Shown: positions 33,625 through 44,079 of the stretch, one piece after another
Position numbering within the stretch: the first letter of the stretch is position 1
Layout of the letters: each line of letters begins with the position of its first letter
Origin: Bacteroidota bacterium
GTDB taxonomy: Bacteria > Bacteroidota > Bacteroidia > Bacteroidales > F082
NCBI GenBank assembly: GCA_023396415.1
Contig: JAEWWJ010000069.1
Span: forward strand, 11,345 to 75,344
Reading direction: 5' to 3'
Length of the DNA: 64,000 bases
The notes under the pieces: model-generated
Told to the model about the DNA's origin: nothing
The model's input: only the letters and a program-made list of their open reading frames with translations
Database searches by the model: none
Made by a program: the position numbers and the translations under genes

Positions 33625-36588
33625 ATGAATCGAATTTTTAGGCAGTTTTTGCCCATTTTATTGGGGTTGATTATTTCAGCCTATGCTAATGGACAAACAG
33701 GCACTGTCAAGGGAATTGTAACAGACAAGAGTACTGGCGAAACCCTGCCCGGTGCTAACGTCTTGCTCAAAGGCACTTTAATCGGCGCCTCTACCGACTT
33801 TGATGGGTTGTTTACCCTCACTAACGTTCCTACGGGAACAGTAACTATTGAAGCCAGCTTTGTTGGTTATTTGCCTTCCAGCCAAGTAATTACGATTGCT
33901 GCAGACCAAACCCTTACTATTAATTTTACACTTGATGTGGATGCTGTTGTTTTGGAAGAAACCGTAGTTATCGGTTATGGAATTCAAAAGAAGAGCGACC
34001 GCACGGGTGCAGTAGCAAATATCACTGCTGCTGAATTGAATACCGGTGTTTTGACTGACCCTATTCAAGGTATCCAAGGCAAGATTGCAGGGGTTTTGAT
34101 TTCTAAAAAAGGTGGCGACCCCAATAGTGGCTTCGATGTAAAGATCAGGGGTGCTTCAACTTTGTCAACATCAACCAGTCCTTTGTATGTTGTTGACGGT
34201 GTGCCCGGCGTTGATCCAACAACGATTGCTTCCGAAGATATTGAGTCATTCAACGTTTTGAAAGACGCTTCTTCATCAGCTATTTATGGTTCACGTGGTG
34301 CCAATGGTGTCATTATCATTACCACAAAAAGAGGAAGTGATACCAAAGGAAAAGCCCAAATTGACTTTAATTCCTACCTCTCTACTGACTATGTAGCCAA
34401 TCGTTTAGATTTGCTTTCAGCAGATCAGATTAGAAAATATGTGGCTGATAATAATCTAAACTTTAATGACGGTGGTGCCAATGTTGATTGGCAGGATGAA
34501 ATTTTCCGACAAGGAACTTCACAAAATTACGCGTTGTCAATTGCCGGTGGAAGTAAAAATTCATCATATCGCACCTCACTTTCCCACCAGGATTTTTCAG
34601 GAGTAGTTATAGGAACTGAGAAAAAAAGAACAATTGCCCGTATAAATGTCGATCAAAAAGCTTTTGACGATAAGTTGACCATTTCAGCAGGTATTGCCGG
34701 TACTTTTGAAAAAAACGACTACATTAGTTATTCCGGGAATGGACCTAATGACGTGCTTTATCAGGCTTATCAACGAAACCCAACTGACTCGGTTAGAAAA
34801 GCAGATGGAAGTTATTATGAAATTGAACGTCAGTTCCAATATTACAATCCAGTTGCTATTGTAAACTTGATTCAAAATAACCGAGATGCAAAAAGATTTT
34901 TCGGATTTCTTAAAGCTGATCTTGACATATACAAGGGTTTCTCGGCAAGCGTGAATCTGGCCTACACGCGCGATGATTACGAAAGCTCTTATTTTGAACC
35001 AACAACACTTCGCTTAGGAAAACACGAAGGATATGGAAGACGTGAATATGGCAATTACGACTCAAAAATATTAGAAACAACTTTAAGATACAATGAAGAT
35101 TTTGGTGCGCATAACATAAACCTTGTTGGTGGCTATTCATTTCAAGAAGATTTTAATACAGGGTTCTTTGCTCAAGGAAAAAAACCTTTCGTTAACAATT
35201 CGGGAGCAAACGATCTTTCCTTCTTACAAAATGTCAATCCAGGCGATATTAAATCATGGAAAGGCAGCAATCGTTTGATTTCATTCTTTGGCCGTGGGAT
35301 ATACAACTACAACTCAAAGTACTACGTAACTGCAACCATTCGTCGTGATGGTTCGTCTAAATTTGGCGTGAACAATAAATGGGGATGGTTTCCATCAGCT
35401 TCATTAATGTGGAATATTATGAGTGAAGATTTCATGAGTGATGTTAATTTTATTAACGCTTTGAAGTTGCGTGTTGGCTATGGAATAACTGGTAATCAGG
35501 AGTTTGCAAACTATCAAGGTTTAGCTTACTATCAATCAGCCGGTAATACCATCAATTTTGAAACTGGTCAAGAGTCCATTTTAATGGCATACGCACACGC
35601 CGCCAACCCAAACATTAAATGGGAGGAAAACGCCGAACTTAATGTAGGTATTGATTTTGGATTGTTTGAGGACAAGATTTCCGGATCTATCGATTATTTC
35701 CAAAAAACCACCTACGATTTATTAGGTGAATATTCAGTGCCTGTTCCCCCATATCCGGTTGGAAGAATTTGGGCCAATGTGGGCGAATTTAAAGTAAATG
35801 GTATGGAAGTGTTTTTGCAGGGCTATCCTGTCCGCAACAAAAACTTCGACTGGAAAACTGCTGTCGTTTTCTCAACCTATAAACAGGAGGTTGTTTCTCT
35901 ATCAAATGATGAGTTTGATATGGAAGAATTGCACGAAGGATGGTTGTCAGGCCGTGGTTTGGTTGGCGACTTAAATTGGACACAGATTGTGAAACCTGGA
36001 ATGGCTTTAGGTACATGGTATATGCCTGAATATGCAGGTCTTTCAACTGACGGAAAATTCCTTTTCCATACTAAAGATGGTGGAGTTACGCGAGACATTG
36101 AAAAAGCTGAGCGGAGAAATGTGGGATCGGCTCAACCAAAATTTGAATTGGGTTGGTCAAACTACTTCACTTTTTATAAAAACTTTGACGCAAGTTTTGC
36201 TTTTAGAGGTGTATTTGGATACAAGGTATTCAACACAACAAAGTTGATCTTTGGAAACCCGGTTTGGTTACCGGATATTAATGTGTTGCAAGTTGCCCTT
36301 GATGAAAAAGCCCGTGGCTTGAATGACAATCCAAGACTAAGTAGCTATTATCTTGAGGACGGGAGTTTTGTTCGTTTGGACAATCTGTCCATCGGATACA
36401 ACATCAAGAACCTGAAAGTAGTAAAGAATATTCGGGTGTATTTTACCTCCAATAATCTTTTAACCATCACTGGTTATTCAGGTCTTGATCCTGAGATTTC
36501 AGCTTCAGGGCTGTCATTCGGACTTGATCAGTACAACGTGTATCCAAAAACACGTACTTTTACTTTAGGAGTCAATGTTACACTTTAA
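33625..36588 (+). CDS. SusC/RagA-like TonB-dependent outer-membrane transporter
   Basis: A 987-residue TonB-dependent receptor. Signal peptide about 1-24 (ending YANGQ), carboxypeptidase-regulatory-like domain about 26-105 (TGTVKGIVTDKSTGE), the SusC-specific block EETVVIGYGIQKKSDRTGA near 113, plug with VDGVPG and IYGSRGANGVIIITTK, then a 22-strand barrel ending TFTLGVNVTL. It imports oligosaccharides with its SusD lid, encoded 13 bases downstream. A 29-codon in-frame extension at the 5' end is rejected because it precedes the signal peptide. The substrate is inferred as alpha-glucan from the SusE-like neighbour and LacI regulator. Confidence 0.95.
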   Translation: MNRIFRQFLPILLGLIISAYANGQTGTVKGIVTDKSTGETLPGANVLLKGTLIGASTDFDGLFTLTNVPTGTVTIEASFVGYLPSSQVITIAADQTLTINFTLDVDAVVLEETVVIGYGIQKKSDRTGAVANITAAELNTGVLTDPIQGIQGKIAGVLISKKGGDPNSGFDVKIRGASTLSTSTSPLYVVDGVPGVDPTTIASEDIESFNVLKDASSSAIYGSRGANGVIIITTKRGSDTKGKAQIDFNSYLSTDYVANRLDLLSADQIRKYVADNNLNFNDGGANVDWQDEIFRQGTSQNYALSIAGGSKNSSYRTSLSHQDFSGVVIGTEKKRTIARINVDQKAFDDKLTISAGIAGTFEKNDYISYSGNGPNDVLYQAYQRNPTDSVRKADGSYYEIERQFQYYNPVAIVNLIQNNRDAKRFFGFLKADLDIYKGFSASVNLAYTRDDYESSYFEPTTLRLGKHEGYGRREYGNYDSKILETTLRYNEDFGAHNINLVGGYSFQEDFNTGFFAQGKKPFVNNSGANDLSFLQNVNPGDIKSWKGSNRLISFFGRGIYNYNSKYYVTATIRRDGSSKFGVNNKWGWFPSASLMWNIMSEDFMSDVNFINALKLRVGYGITGNQEFANYQGLAYYQSAGNTINFETGQESILMAYAHAANPNIKWEENAELNVGIDFGLFEDKISGSIDYFQKTTYDLLGEYSVPVPPYPVGRIWANVGEFKVNGMEVFLQGYPVRNKNFDWKTAVVFSTYKQEVVSLSNDEFDMEELHEGWLSGRGLVGDLNWTQIVKPGMALGTWYMPEYAGLSTDGKFLFHTKDGGVTRDIEKAERRNVGSAQPKFELGWSNYFTFYKNFDASFAFRGVFGYKVFNTTKLIFGNPVWLPDINVLQVALDEKARGLNDNPRLSSYYLEDGSFVRLDNLSIGYNIKNLKVVKNIRVYFTSNNLLTITGYSGLDPEISASGLSFGLDQYNVYPKTRTFTLGVNVTL

Positions 36589-36601
36589 AAGAGAAAATTT
36601 T

Positions 36602-38095
36602 ATGAAAAAGATATTAATTGCATTCATCGTAATATTGGCCTTTCAAGCTGGTTGTACCAAGTTAGATACCGAAATTTACGATAAAATTTTACCGGAAGAT
36701 TATGCCGCCGATCCGGTATTGAAGATGAGCCCTATTTATGCTCCTATGCGTGAATTTTTGGACAATGGCTGCTGGTGGTTTGCTCAGGAATTAACTGCCG
36801 ATGCCATGTGTTCTCCCACGCGGGCAAACGACTGGGATGATGGTGGAAAATGGCGAGTGCTGCATACCCATACTTGGGATAACCAAACAGAGACGGTTAA
36901 TTCAATGTGGAGTCGTTTTTACAACGGGGCTGTTGAAGCCAATAAGTTTATTGAAGAAATGGAAGCTTATCCTCCATCCGATGAAGTTACTGTTGGTATT
37001 GCCAAGGGTAAAATTCTTCGTGCTTATTATTATTATCTGCTTATTGACAACTACAAAGATGTCCCTTACGTGACTGATTATTTGGATGCTCCAAAGAATC
37101 CAAAAAGAAACTCGAGAGCCGATATCTTTGCCAAACTTGTTAAAGAAGTAGAAGAAAATGCCGCTTTATTGCCCCTAACCATTACCACAAAAACCGGTGT
37201 AACAAAAGGGATGGCTTATTCCTTGTTGGCAAAGCTCTACATCAATGCGGAGGTGTACACGGGAACTCCACAGTGGGCCAAAGCTGAACAAGCTTGTGAT
37301 AGTGTGATAGACTTAGGTGCCTATTCACTTGATGCCGATCCAATGAAACCTTTCGTGACCGATAATGGCAAAAACAGCGAACTTATTTTTATTATTCCTT
37401 TTAATGAGGATACATACAAAGGTTTTAACTTGCACATGCGTACTTTACATTACAACAGTAACCTCACTTTTGATATGACTGTTGGTCCTTGGAATGGCTT
37501 TGCTGCAATGGAAAGTTTTTACAATTCATACGAAGAAAATGATGCCCGAAAGGCTTCGTTCCTCGTTGGACAACAATATACCTCTTCAGGTGAAGAAATC
37601 ATTGATGTTGGTGCAGAAAACACAAAGCTTGTCTTTACACCCAATATTCCTGCGTTGTTTATGGATGCTTCTTACACTTTGCCACAAATTCGCATGTCGG
37701 GCGTTCGAGCTGTCAAATTTGAAGTTAAACTTGGCGCTTCCGATAATTTAAGCAATCAATTCCCGTTGTTTAGGTATGCCGATATTCTACTTATGAAAGC
37801 TGAATGTGTTATCCGTCAAGGTGGAAATGGTGACGAATGGATCAATCCATTAAGAACAAGAGCCGGAGTAGCTCCATATTCAGGTGCTACATTGGATCAG
37901 TTGCTGGCCGAACGTGGTCGTGAAATGTTTTTCGAAGGCCATCGCCGTCAGGATTTGATTCGATTCGGAAAATTCAATCAAGCATGGTGGGAAAAAGGGA
38001 CTTCAACACCCGATCGCAATAGTTTTCCTGTGCCTCAATGGGCTATAGATGCAAATCCAAGCCTGTCTGATTCTCCAGTACCAATTGGAAATTAA
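36602..38095 (+). CDS. SusD/RagB-like substrate-binding lipoprotein
   Basis: A 497-residue surface lipoprotein forming the lid over the SusC-like transporter. Lipobox LAFQAGC (Cys near residue 18) follows a signal peptide. TPR-like helices with AYYYYLLIDNYKDVPYVTD and the closing LLAERGREMFFEGHRRQDLIRFGKF block near 430 are hallmarks of the family. The start is ATG 36602 (MKKILIAF). Confidence 0.94.
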   Translation: MKKILIAFIVILAFQAGCTKLDTEIYDKILPEDYAADPVLKMSPIYAPMREFLDNGCWWFAQELTADAMCSPTRANDWDDGGKWRVLHTHTWDNQTETVNSMWSRFYNGAVEANKFIEEMEAYPPSDEVTVGIAKGKILRAYYYYLLIDNYKDVPYVTDYLDAPKNPKRNSRADIFAKLVKEVEENAALLPLTITTKTGVTKGMAYSLLAKLYINAEVYTGTPQWAKAEQACDSVIDLGAYSLDADPMKPFVTDNGKNSELIFIIPFNEDTYKGFNLHMRTLHYNSNLTFDMTVGPWNGFAAMESFYNSYEENDARKASFLVGQQYTSSGEEIIDVGAENTKLVFTPNIPALFMDASYTLPQIRMSGVRAVKFEVKLGASDNLSNQFPLFRYADILLMKAECVIRQGGNGDEWINPLRTRAGVAPYSGATLDQLLAERGREMFFEGHRRQDLIRFGKFNQAWWEKGTSTPDRNSFPVPQWAIDANPSLSDSPVPIGN

Positions 38096-38151
38096 TATTT
38101 TAATAAAATAATTTCATCACTAACCCAAATATTTAATTTAATTTAATCGCT

Positions 38152-39618
38152 ATGAAAAAAAGACCATTTAGTAATTTACTAAAAATGACCGCCATCTTCA
38201 TGATGATGGCCGTTGTGGTAGCATCATGTAAAAAAGATGATGAACCTAAACCAGATTCAGATCCGATTGTAGAAGATGGTATCTATGTTGTAGGTGCTGG
38301 TACTGCCTTAACTACCTTTGACTTAAAAGGCTTGATGAAATCAACCAAAAATGAAGTAGATCAAGTAGATCGCGCAACCTTACTCGAACTTTTTATCCCT
38401 GTTAAAGCAGGTGCCGATGGTTTCAACATTGTAAAAGTAGCCGGTTCAACCAAAACTACTTACGGCCCGGGTGCTGACTTTGCATTGGTAACTGAATTTC
38501 AATCTGATGAACCAACTGGTAAATTCAGCCGTGGTACAATCGCCGAAACTACAACCAAATTTACGGTTGCTGAAGATGGGTTGTATCATGTTGTTTATGA
38601 TACCGAACTGGGTATTGTTGTTGTAGCTAAAGCCGAATGGGGCGTTATTGGCGGCGCAACTCCAGGTGGATGGGGAAGTAACACAGAAATGCCTGTTACT
38701 TTTAATCTCAACAAAATGGAGTTTGTTAAAACAGAACTTACCTTGTTGCAAAATGATTTTAAATTCCGTTATACCAACGGTTGGAAAATCTTTCTTGATG
38801 CTGAAGGTACTGTTAAGGTAAACACCAACCTTGGAGGCTCACTTACTGCTCTTGTTCCCGGTGGCGACAATATTGCCAACGCCGTTTATGCCATCTATAC
38901 CGTAGGTTTAACCTATGAACTTGGAAAAGGATTCACTGCAACACAAGTAAAAACTGGTGACGCTGAACCACTTCCAACGTATCCTGAAGCCATGTTCTTA
39001 GTAGGTGACGCTACCGCTTATGGCTGGGCTACACCAGGAGAAAACGCTGAAGCAGTGATGCACAAAATTGCCGGTGGCGGTGACAATGAAGGCATCTACT
39101 GGAAAATTGCTTCCCTCGAAGCAGGCTTAGGATTTAAATTGTCAGCAGCCAACTGGGCTGATCCAAACTTAGGCTTTAACGAAGTAAACGAATTTGATGT
39201 TGATGGAGTTGTGGTTACCGAAGCAGGTGGCAATATGTCAGTTGGAACAAGTGGCATGTATATTTTTGTACTCGATTTGAGAAACGATACAAAAAAACTA
39301 TCAATTAGAGAAGCTGCTGTTTATGGTATCGGTGATGCCTTCGGAAGTTGGGATGCAGGCGTAGAAGCTTATAAGTTTACGGTTCAAAACGAAACAAAAA
39401 CACTTGTTTCTCCCGCATTGAATGCCTCCGCTAATGTTCGCATGTACGCTGCTCACCCATGGATTCCGGCATGGTGGAATGCCGAATTTAACGTGTTTGG
39501 CACCAAAATCGAGTACCGTAATGACGGTGGCGACCAAGAAGCTGTTCCAGGAACTGCAGGTCAAACTGTTACTTTATATTTTGATGATAACACAGGGTCT
39601 ATTGCTTTTGGATTCTAA
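38152..39618 (+). CDS. SusE/SusF-like starch-binding outer-membrane lipoprotein
   Basis: A 488-residue lipoprotein: signal peptide with lipobox VVASC (Cys near residue 26), then a Lys/Asp-rich tether and tandem beta-sandwich modules. Repeated starts of the type GVIGGATPGGW, MFLVGDATAYGW and YGIGDAFGSW (with conserved Trp) resemble SusE/SusF starch-binding modules; an N-terminal module precedes them. It lies 56 bases after susD and is followed by a strong terminator, so it closes the operon. Probably binds alpha-glucan at the cell surface; the exact ligand is inferred. Confidence 0.8.
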   Translation: MKKRPFSNLLKMTAIFMMMAVVVASCKKDDEPKPDSDPIVEDGIYVVGAGTALTTFDLKGLMKSTKNEVDQVDRATLLELFIPVKAGADGFNIVKVAGSTKTTYGPGADFALVTEFQSDEPTGKFSRGTIAETTTKFTVAEDGLYHVVYDTELGIVVVAKAEWGVIGGATPGGWGSNTEMPVTFNLNKMEFVKTELTLLQNDFKFRYTNGWKIFLDAEGTVKVNTNLGGSLTALVPGGDNIANAVYAIYTVGLTYELGKGFTATQVKTGDAEPLPTYPEAMFLVGDATAYGWATPGENAEAVMHKIAGGGDNEGIYWKIASLEAGLGFKLSAANWADPNLGFNEVNEFDVDGVVVTEAGGNMSVGTSGMYIFVLDLRNDTKKLSIREAAVYGIGDAFGSWDAGVEAYKFTVQNETKTLVSPALNASANVRMYAAHPWIPAWWNAEFNVFGTKIEYRNDGGDQEAVPGTAGQTVTLYFDDNTGSIAFGF

Positions 39619-39645
39619 AAGGTTAATCCCTTTTATATAAACTTA

Positions 39646-39683
39646 TTGAGGCTGTTTCCTAAAAGAAACAGCCTCAATTTTTT
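39646..39683 (+). terminator. Rho-independent terminator of the susCDE-like operon
   Basis: A perfect 13-base stem (39646-39658 with 39665-39677; core GAGGCTGTTTC) with a 6-base loop is followed by six T residues. Confidence 0.9.
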
Positions 39684-39800
39684 AGCTTCAATCGGTTTTT
39701 CTTTTACCAAATATGGTTTTGATAAAGATTGGTTTTGCACACCTAAAATTGTAGTTGAAAATATTATTCCCTTAATCCCGTCTAATTAATCCATTTTTTG

Positions 39801-39808
39801 TATTTTTG
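39801..39808 (+). promoter_or_regulatory. -7 element for tRNA-Leu and possibly tig
   Basis: TATTTTTG matches TAnnTTTG exactly and lies 40 bases upstream of the tRNA 5' end. A -33 TTG is not evident at the usual distance. Confidence 0.5.
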
Positions 39809-39848
39809 CACCCTCATTTTGGCATCATAACAAAGTGATTTTCATTAT

Positions 39849-39930
39849 GCGGATGTGGCGTAATTGGTAGCCGCGCCAGACTTAGGATCTGGTGCCGTGA
39901 GGCGTGGGGGTTCGAGTCCCTTCATCCGCA
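39849..39930 (+). tRNA. tRNA-Leu (anticodon UAG)
   Basis: An 82-base cloverleaf: acceptor arms GCGGATG (39849-39855) and CATCCGC (39923-39929), discriminator A, D arm with GTGGCGTAATTGGTAG, anticodon stem CCAGA/TCTGG enclosing CTTAGGA with anticodon TAG at 39883-39885, a long class II variable arm and a T arm with GGTTCGAGTCC-like sequence. The long variable arm supports Leu. CCA is not encoded. It reads CUA/CUN codons. Confidence 0.96.
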
Positions 39931-39938
39931 CAACATCA

Positions 39939-39979
39939 AGCCGGATTAGGATTAATCCGGCTCAATGTTTTTAACATTG
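39939..39979 (+). promoter_or_regulatory. Two consecutive hairpins between tRNA-Leu and tig
   Basis: The first hairpin has a perfect 10-base stem (AGCCGGATTA 39939-39948, TAATCCGGCT 39953-39962) with loop GGAT; the second has a 7-base stem (CAATGTT 39963-39969, AACATTG 39973-39979) with loop TTT and ends 18 bases before the tig ATG. The first may end or process the tRNA transcript although its T run is short; the second lies close enough to affect tig translation. Confidence 0.55.
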
Positions 39980-39997
39980 TTAAGAAAAAAAATACAC

Positions 39998-41383
39998 ATG
40001 CAAGTTATTAAAGAGCTCAAGGGTGATGTAAGTGCTTCAATTGAAGTGAAAATCAGTAAAACCGATTTCGAACCCGAAGTAAATAAAGCTTTAAAGGAGT
40101 ACCAACGCAAAGCATCTGTTCCAGGGTTTCGCCCAGGTAAAGTGCCTTTTGGAATGGTGAAAAAAATGTATGGCAATGCCATCCTTGCCGAGGAAGTCAA
40201 TAAGCTTGTTTCAGAAACCCTGAACAACTACCTCAAAGAAAATGAAATTCGTATTCTCGGTTATCCACTTGCTGATATTGATCGAACCGGATTGATTGAT
40301 TTTGATTCCGATGCCGACAAAAGTTTCTTTTTTAACGTAGCCATTGCACCACTCCTCGACATCAAGCTCGAAGAGATGGAATTCAGCTATCCAAAAGTAA
40401 AAGCCGATGCGGCTGAAGTTCAAAAAACTGTGGACCGACTGCTGAATGATTTTCCGGAAATCACCTATCCCGAAACTTTTGCGAAAGGCGATTCCATTGA
40501 GTTGAGATCAACAGAAGTTGATGCTGAGGGCAAAGAAATAGAAGACGGCTACCAAGCTACGGTGCTTCTTGAATCTGATGCCATTGTTGACGAAGAAAGT
40601 CTTAAGTTGTTTGAAGGAAAAGAGTTGGGTTCTGAATTTATTTTCAACTTTAGAAAAGCGCTTCAAGATGATGAAAAAGTCATCAAAGCGCTTCGTTTGA
40701 GTGAAGAAAACAATCATCTAATCCACAATGATTTCAATGTGGTGATTGACGAACTCAAACGCGTGGCCCCGGCAGAGGTGAATGAGTCGTTTTTTAAACG
40801 TGTTTTTCCGGCAGATGAAATTGCAAATGAAGATGATTTTAGAAGTCGCGTTGCACAAGAGATTGAAAAACAGCTCGATTCCCAATCGGATTATTTTGTT
40901 TACAGTGTTGCTTTAAAAAAACTGGTGGAAGAAACCCCCATGCAGTTTGATGAGGAATTTTTACAAAAATGGATTGCCGACAGCTCCAATGGCGAATACA
41001 GCTTTGAAGATATTCGTGATAATTATAAGGATTACGAGAAAACAATTCGTTTTCAATTGATTGAAGAAGAAATGCTCCGGCAGTATCCTGAATTAAAAGT
41101 AACGAAGGAAGAGGTTAGACAACATGTTGCAAGTTATTTCATGGGGCAAATGCAAATGGAAATAACTCCCGAAATGGAGGGCTTTTTTAATACTACCATA
41201 GACTCAATCCTTAAAAATAAAAAAGAAGAAGACCGTATCGTTAGACAGTTGTTTGAAAACAAGATGATGCATTTATTCAGAGAGAAGCTCAAATTGGTTG
41301 ATAAGATTGTTACACCAGACGAATTTAAGGAAATGATTACCCAAAACGGGATGGAACTAAAGGAGGACCAAAAAGATGAATAA
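39998..41383 (+). CDS. tig: Trigger factor
   Basis: Ribosome-bound chaperone of 461 residues that shelters nascent chains. The ribosome-docking loop [14 protein letters not shown] sits near residue 45. A degenerate peptidyl-prolyl isomerase-like middle domain and a long helical C-terminal arm domain (from about 245) follow. The ATG at 39998 ([10 protein letters not shown]) is chosen over an 11-codon extension that lies in the hairpin region. The stop overlaps the clpP start by 8 bases, giving the common tig-clpP-clpX order. Confidence 0.93.
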   Translation: MQVIKELKGDVSASIEVKISKTDFEPEVNKALKEYQRKASVPGFRPGKVPFGMVKKMYGNAILAEEVNKLVSETLNNYLKENEIRILGYPLADIDRTGLIDFDSDADKSFFFNVAIAPLLDIKLEEMEFSYPKVKADAAEVQKTVDRLLNDFPEITYPETFAKGDSIELRSTEVDAEGKEIEDGYQATVLLESDAIVDEESLKLFEGKELGSEFIFNFRKALQDDEKVIKALRLSEENNHLIHNDFNVVIDELKRVAPAEVNESFFKRVFPADEIANEDDFRSRVAQEIEKQLDSQSDYFVYSVALKKLVEETPMQFDEEFLQKWIADSSNGEYSFEDIRDNYKDYEKTIRFQLIEEEMLRQYPELKVTKEEVRQHVASYFMGQMQMEITPEMEGFFNTTIDSILKNKKEEDRIVRQLFENKMMHLFREKLKLVDKIVTPDEFKEMITQNGMELKEDQKDE

Positions 41384-42050
41384 TGAATTTACAAAATATG
41401 CTACCAAGCACCTTGGCATAAGTAGCAATGGTTTAGATCGTTACAACCGCGCAACCACAGCCTACATTTCGCCTACCATCATCGAAGAGCGTCAGTTAAA
41501 CATCGCTACCATGGATGTGTTTTCGCGTTTGATGATGGACAGAATTATTTTTCTCGGCGTACCGGTAGATGATTATGTGGCCAATATCATTCAGGCCCAG
41601 CTGTTGTTTTTAGAGTCAGTGGATTCCAAACGCGACATCCAAATTTATTTGAATACACCCGGTGGTTCAGTTTATGCCGGTCTTGGAATATACGATACCA
41701 TGCAGTATATAAACCCCGATGTATCAACCATTTGCACAGGAATGGCAGCGTCAATGGGTGCCGTGCTCTTGTGTGCCGGGGCCAAAGGCAAACGTACTGC
41801 ATTGAAGCACTCCCGCATCCTCATTCATCAACCCATGGGCGGTGCACAAGGGCAAGCTTCCGATATTGAAATCACAGCACGTGAAATTCAAAAATTGAAA
41901 AAAGAATTGTACGAAATCATTGCCAATCATAGCGGACAGCCATACAAAAGGATTTGGAAGGATTCCGATCGCGATTACTGGATGACTGCCGAGGAAGCCA
42001 AAGAATACGGTATGATTGACGAAATATTGGTACGCAACAAAACCAGCTAA
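41376..42050 (+). CDS. clpP: ATP-dependent Clp protease proteolytic subunit
   Basis: Serine protease of 224 residues forming the barrel-shaped core that ClpX feeds. The nucleophile lies in [11 protein letters not shown], the His in [10 protein letters not shown] and the Asp downstream in the same order as in other ClpP proteins. The N-terminal region of about 30 residues is longer than in E. coli. clpX starts 3 bases after its stop. Confidence 0.97.
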   Translation: MNNEFTKYATKHLGISSNGLDRYNRATTAYISPTIIEERQLNIATMDVFSRLMMDRIIFLGVPVDDYVANIIQAQLLFLESVDSKRDIQIYLNTPGGSVYAGLGIYDTMQYINPDVSTICTGMAASMGAVLLCAGAKGKRTALKHSRILIHQPMGGAQGQASDIEITAREIQKLKKELYEIIANHSGQPYKRIWKDSDRDYWMTAEEAKEYGMIDEILVRNKTS

Positions 42051-42053
42051 TCC

Positions 42054-43295
42054 ATGGCAAAAAAGAAAGATGAATGCTCATTTTGTGGATCATCACGCTC
42101 TGAGGTTCGCATCCTAATCTCCGGTTTGGAGGCCCAAATTTGCGATGAGTGTGTGGTGCAGGCCAATGTGATCCTTAAAGAGGAAAGAATGAGCACATCC
42201 GGAAAAGCCTCCATGAAGGACGAGCATAAGGTTTTGAAACCTGTCGAAATTAAAAATTTTCTCGACCAATATGTCATCGGGCAAGACGATGCCAAACGTA
42301 TTCTTGCGGTAGCCGTTTACAATCATTACAAACGTATTGACCAGGTTGGTATCGACAAAAATAAAGATGACGTAGAAATTGAAAAATCGAATGTTATTAT
42401 AGTTGGCGAAACAGGGACCGGTAAAACATTGCTGGCCCGCACTATAGCTCGGATGCTGAACGTGCCGTTTGCCATTGCCGATGCCACGGTACTTACCGAA
42501 GCCGGATATGTTGGCGAGGATGTTGAAAGCATTCTCACCCGTTTGTTGCAAGCTGCCGATTACAATGTGGAAGCTGCGGAACGCGGTATCGTTTTTATTG
42601 ATGAGATTGACAAAATTGCACGCAAAAGCGACAACCCAAGCATTACCCGTGATGTTTCCGGCGAAGGAGTGCAGCAGGCTTTACTTAAACTATTGGAGGG
42701 AACCATTGTAAACGTAGCACCTCAAGGCGGGCGTAAGCATCCGGAACAGAAGATGATACAAGTAAACACCCGCAATGTTTTGTTCATTGCCGGAGGCGCC
42801 TTCGATGGCATTGAGCGCATTATTGCCGCCCGAAACCATACCAATGTGGTGGGTTATGGAAAAGATAAAAAAGATCAGATTGACAAAGACAATCTTTTAC
42901 AATACATCTCGCCGGCTGACTTGAAAAAATTTGGTCTAATTCCCGAGATTGTAGGTCGTCTGCCGATTCTTACCTACTTACATCCTCTCACGCCCGAAAT
43001 CATGAAACGGATCATTACCGAACCTAAAAACGCTTTGGTGAAACAGTTTATTCGTTTGTTTGAAATGGATGGAATCAAACTGTCTATTGAACCGGAGGTG
43101 TTTGATTTTATTGTTGAAAAATCAATAGAGTTTAAGCTCGGTGCCAGGGGATTGCGTTCTATTTTTGAAGCCATCCTGACCGATGATATGTTTGAAATGC
43201 CATCGAAAAAAGGTGTGAAAGAACTAAACATAACCAAGGAATATGCTGAAAAGAAGTTCAGTAAAGCCGGTATTTCTAAGTTGAAAGTGGCTTGA
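42054..43295 (+). CDS. clpX: ATP-dependent Clp protease ATP-binding subunit ClpX
   Basis: AAA+ unfoldase of 413 residues. N-terminal zinc-binding domain with CSFCG and CDEC pairs (residues about 8-37), Walker [12 protein letters not shown] (about 121-131), Walker [11 protein letters not shown], the pore loop GYVGED, sensor regions and arginine finger follow in order. With ClpP it degrades tagged proteins. Confidence 0.97.
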   Translation: MAKKKDECSFCGSSRSEVRILISGLEAQICDECVVQANVILKEERMSTSGKASMKDEHKVLKPVEIKNFLDQYVIGQDDAKRILAVAVYNHYKRIDQVGIDKNKDDVEIEKSNVIIVGETGTGKTLLARTIARMLNVPFAIADATVLTEAGYVGEDVESILTRLLQAADYNVEAAERGIVFIDEIDKIARKSDNPSITRDVSGEGVQQALLKLLEGTIVNVAPQGGRKHPEQKMIQVNTRNVLFIAGGAFDGIERIIAARNHTNVVGYGKDKKDQIDKDNLLQYISPADLKKFGLIPEIVGRLPILTYLHPLTPEIMKRIITEPKNALVKQFIRLFEMDGIKLSIEPEVFDFIVEKSIEFKLGARGLRSIFEAILTDDMFEMPSKKGVKELNITKEYAEKKFSKAGISKLKVA

Positions 43296-43321
43296 TTTTT
43301 CTTGAAGAATGAATTGATGAG

Positions 43322-43349
43322 ATGCCGTCCGATGACTTTTGGATGGCAT
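43322..43349 (+). terminator. Weak terminator-like hairpin after clpX
   Basis: ATGCCGTCC (43322-43330) and GGATGGCAT (43341-43349) form a 9-base stem with one GU pair. The T run after it is short and interrupted, so function is uncertain. Confidence 0.4.
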
Positions 43350-43457
43350 TTCGCCTTTATAGGAGCGCCTTATTCATCAATTGATTGGCATAGTTGTTGT
43401 TTTATGTGATGCTTTGCAGTATAATTCTGAATTTTGATTCTTATTGTGCCTCGAGCC

Positions 43458-44069
43458 ATGAAAGTTTTCTTTGTAACTGTACTTCTTTTTTTTACCCTTA
43501 ATGAATCTTTTGCTCAACAAACTGCCGTGGTTCGGAGTTTTGGGCGAGGCTCAGACACGCTCGTGGTGTTCGCAAAAATCGTGAACAACGATACCATTCC
43601 TATGGTGCATCTGCCTGAGGTTCCCATTTATGCCATGCGTCTTTTCGACAGCCGACGCGATATTCGTCGCATTGAAAAACTGATTTATAACGTGAAGAAG
43701 ACCTATCCTTATGCCCGTTTGGCCGGTATCAAACTTCGTGAATACAACACAATGCTGTTGGAGGCCACCAGCGATAAGGAGAGGAGGAGAATAATGAAAA
43801 AAGCTGAGGATGAAATCAACGAACAATTTGGTCCTGAGCTGCGTGACCTCACGTTTACGCAGGGAAAAATACTCATCAAGCTCATTGATCGTGAAACAAA
43901 AGCTACTTCTTATACCCTCTTAAAAGATTTACGCGGCGGTTTCACTGCTTTTTTCTATCAGGGTTTTGCCCGCATTTGGGGGTATAACCTCAAAACTAAA
44001 TACGATCCTTCGGGTGAGGATGATCTGATCGAAACCATTGTTTTAATGATCGAAAACGGCCAACTCTAA
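43458..44069 (+). CDS. Exported DUF4294-family protein
   Basis: A 203-residue protein with a signal peptide (about 1-20, ending NESFAQ). The body matches DUF4294 from Bacteroidetes: DTIPMVHLPEVPIY, RRIEKLIYNVKKTYPYARLAG, TFTQGKILIKLIDRET and the tail YDPSGEDDLIE. Predicted to be exported and helical. The family has no assigned function. I start it at ATG 43458 because the signal peptide begins there; an upstream in-frame ATG (43434) gives an unusual extension. Confidence 0.82.
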   Translation: MKVFFVTVLLFFTLNESFAQQTAVVRSFGRGSDTLVVFAKIVNNDTIPMVHLPEVPIYAMRLFDSRRDIRRIEKLIYNVKKTYPYARLAGIKLREYNTMLLEATSDKERRRIMKKAEDEINEQFGPELRDLTFTQGKILIKLIDRETKATSYTLLKDLRGGFTAFFYQGFARIWGYNLKTKYDPSGEDDLIETIVLMIENGQL

Positions 44070-44079
44070 ATCATTTGAC

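Noticed and set aside
33538..39618. A complete starch utilisation locus in one piece
   Set aside because: No glycoside hydrolase is inside it; the GH13 gene is 16-17 kb away with its own promoter and terminator.
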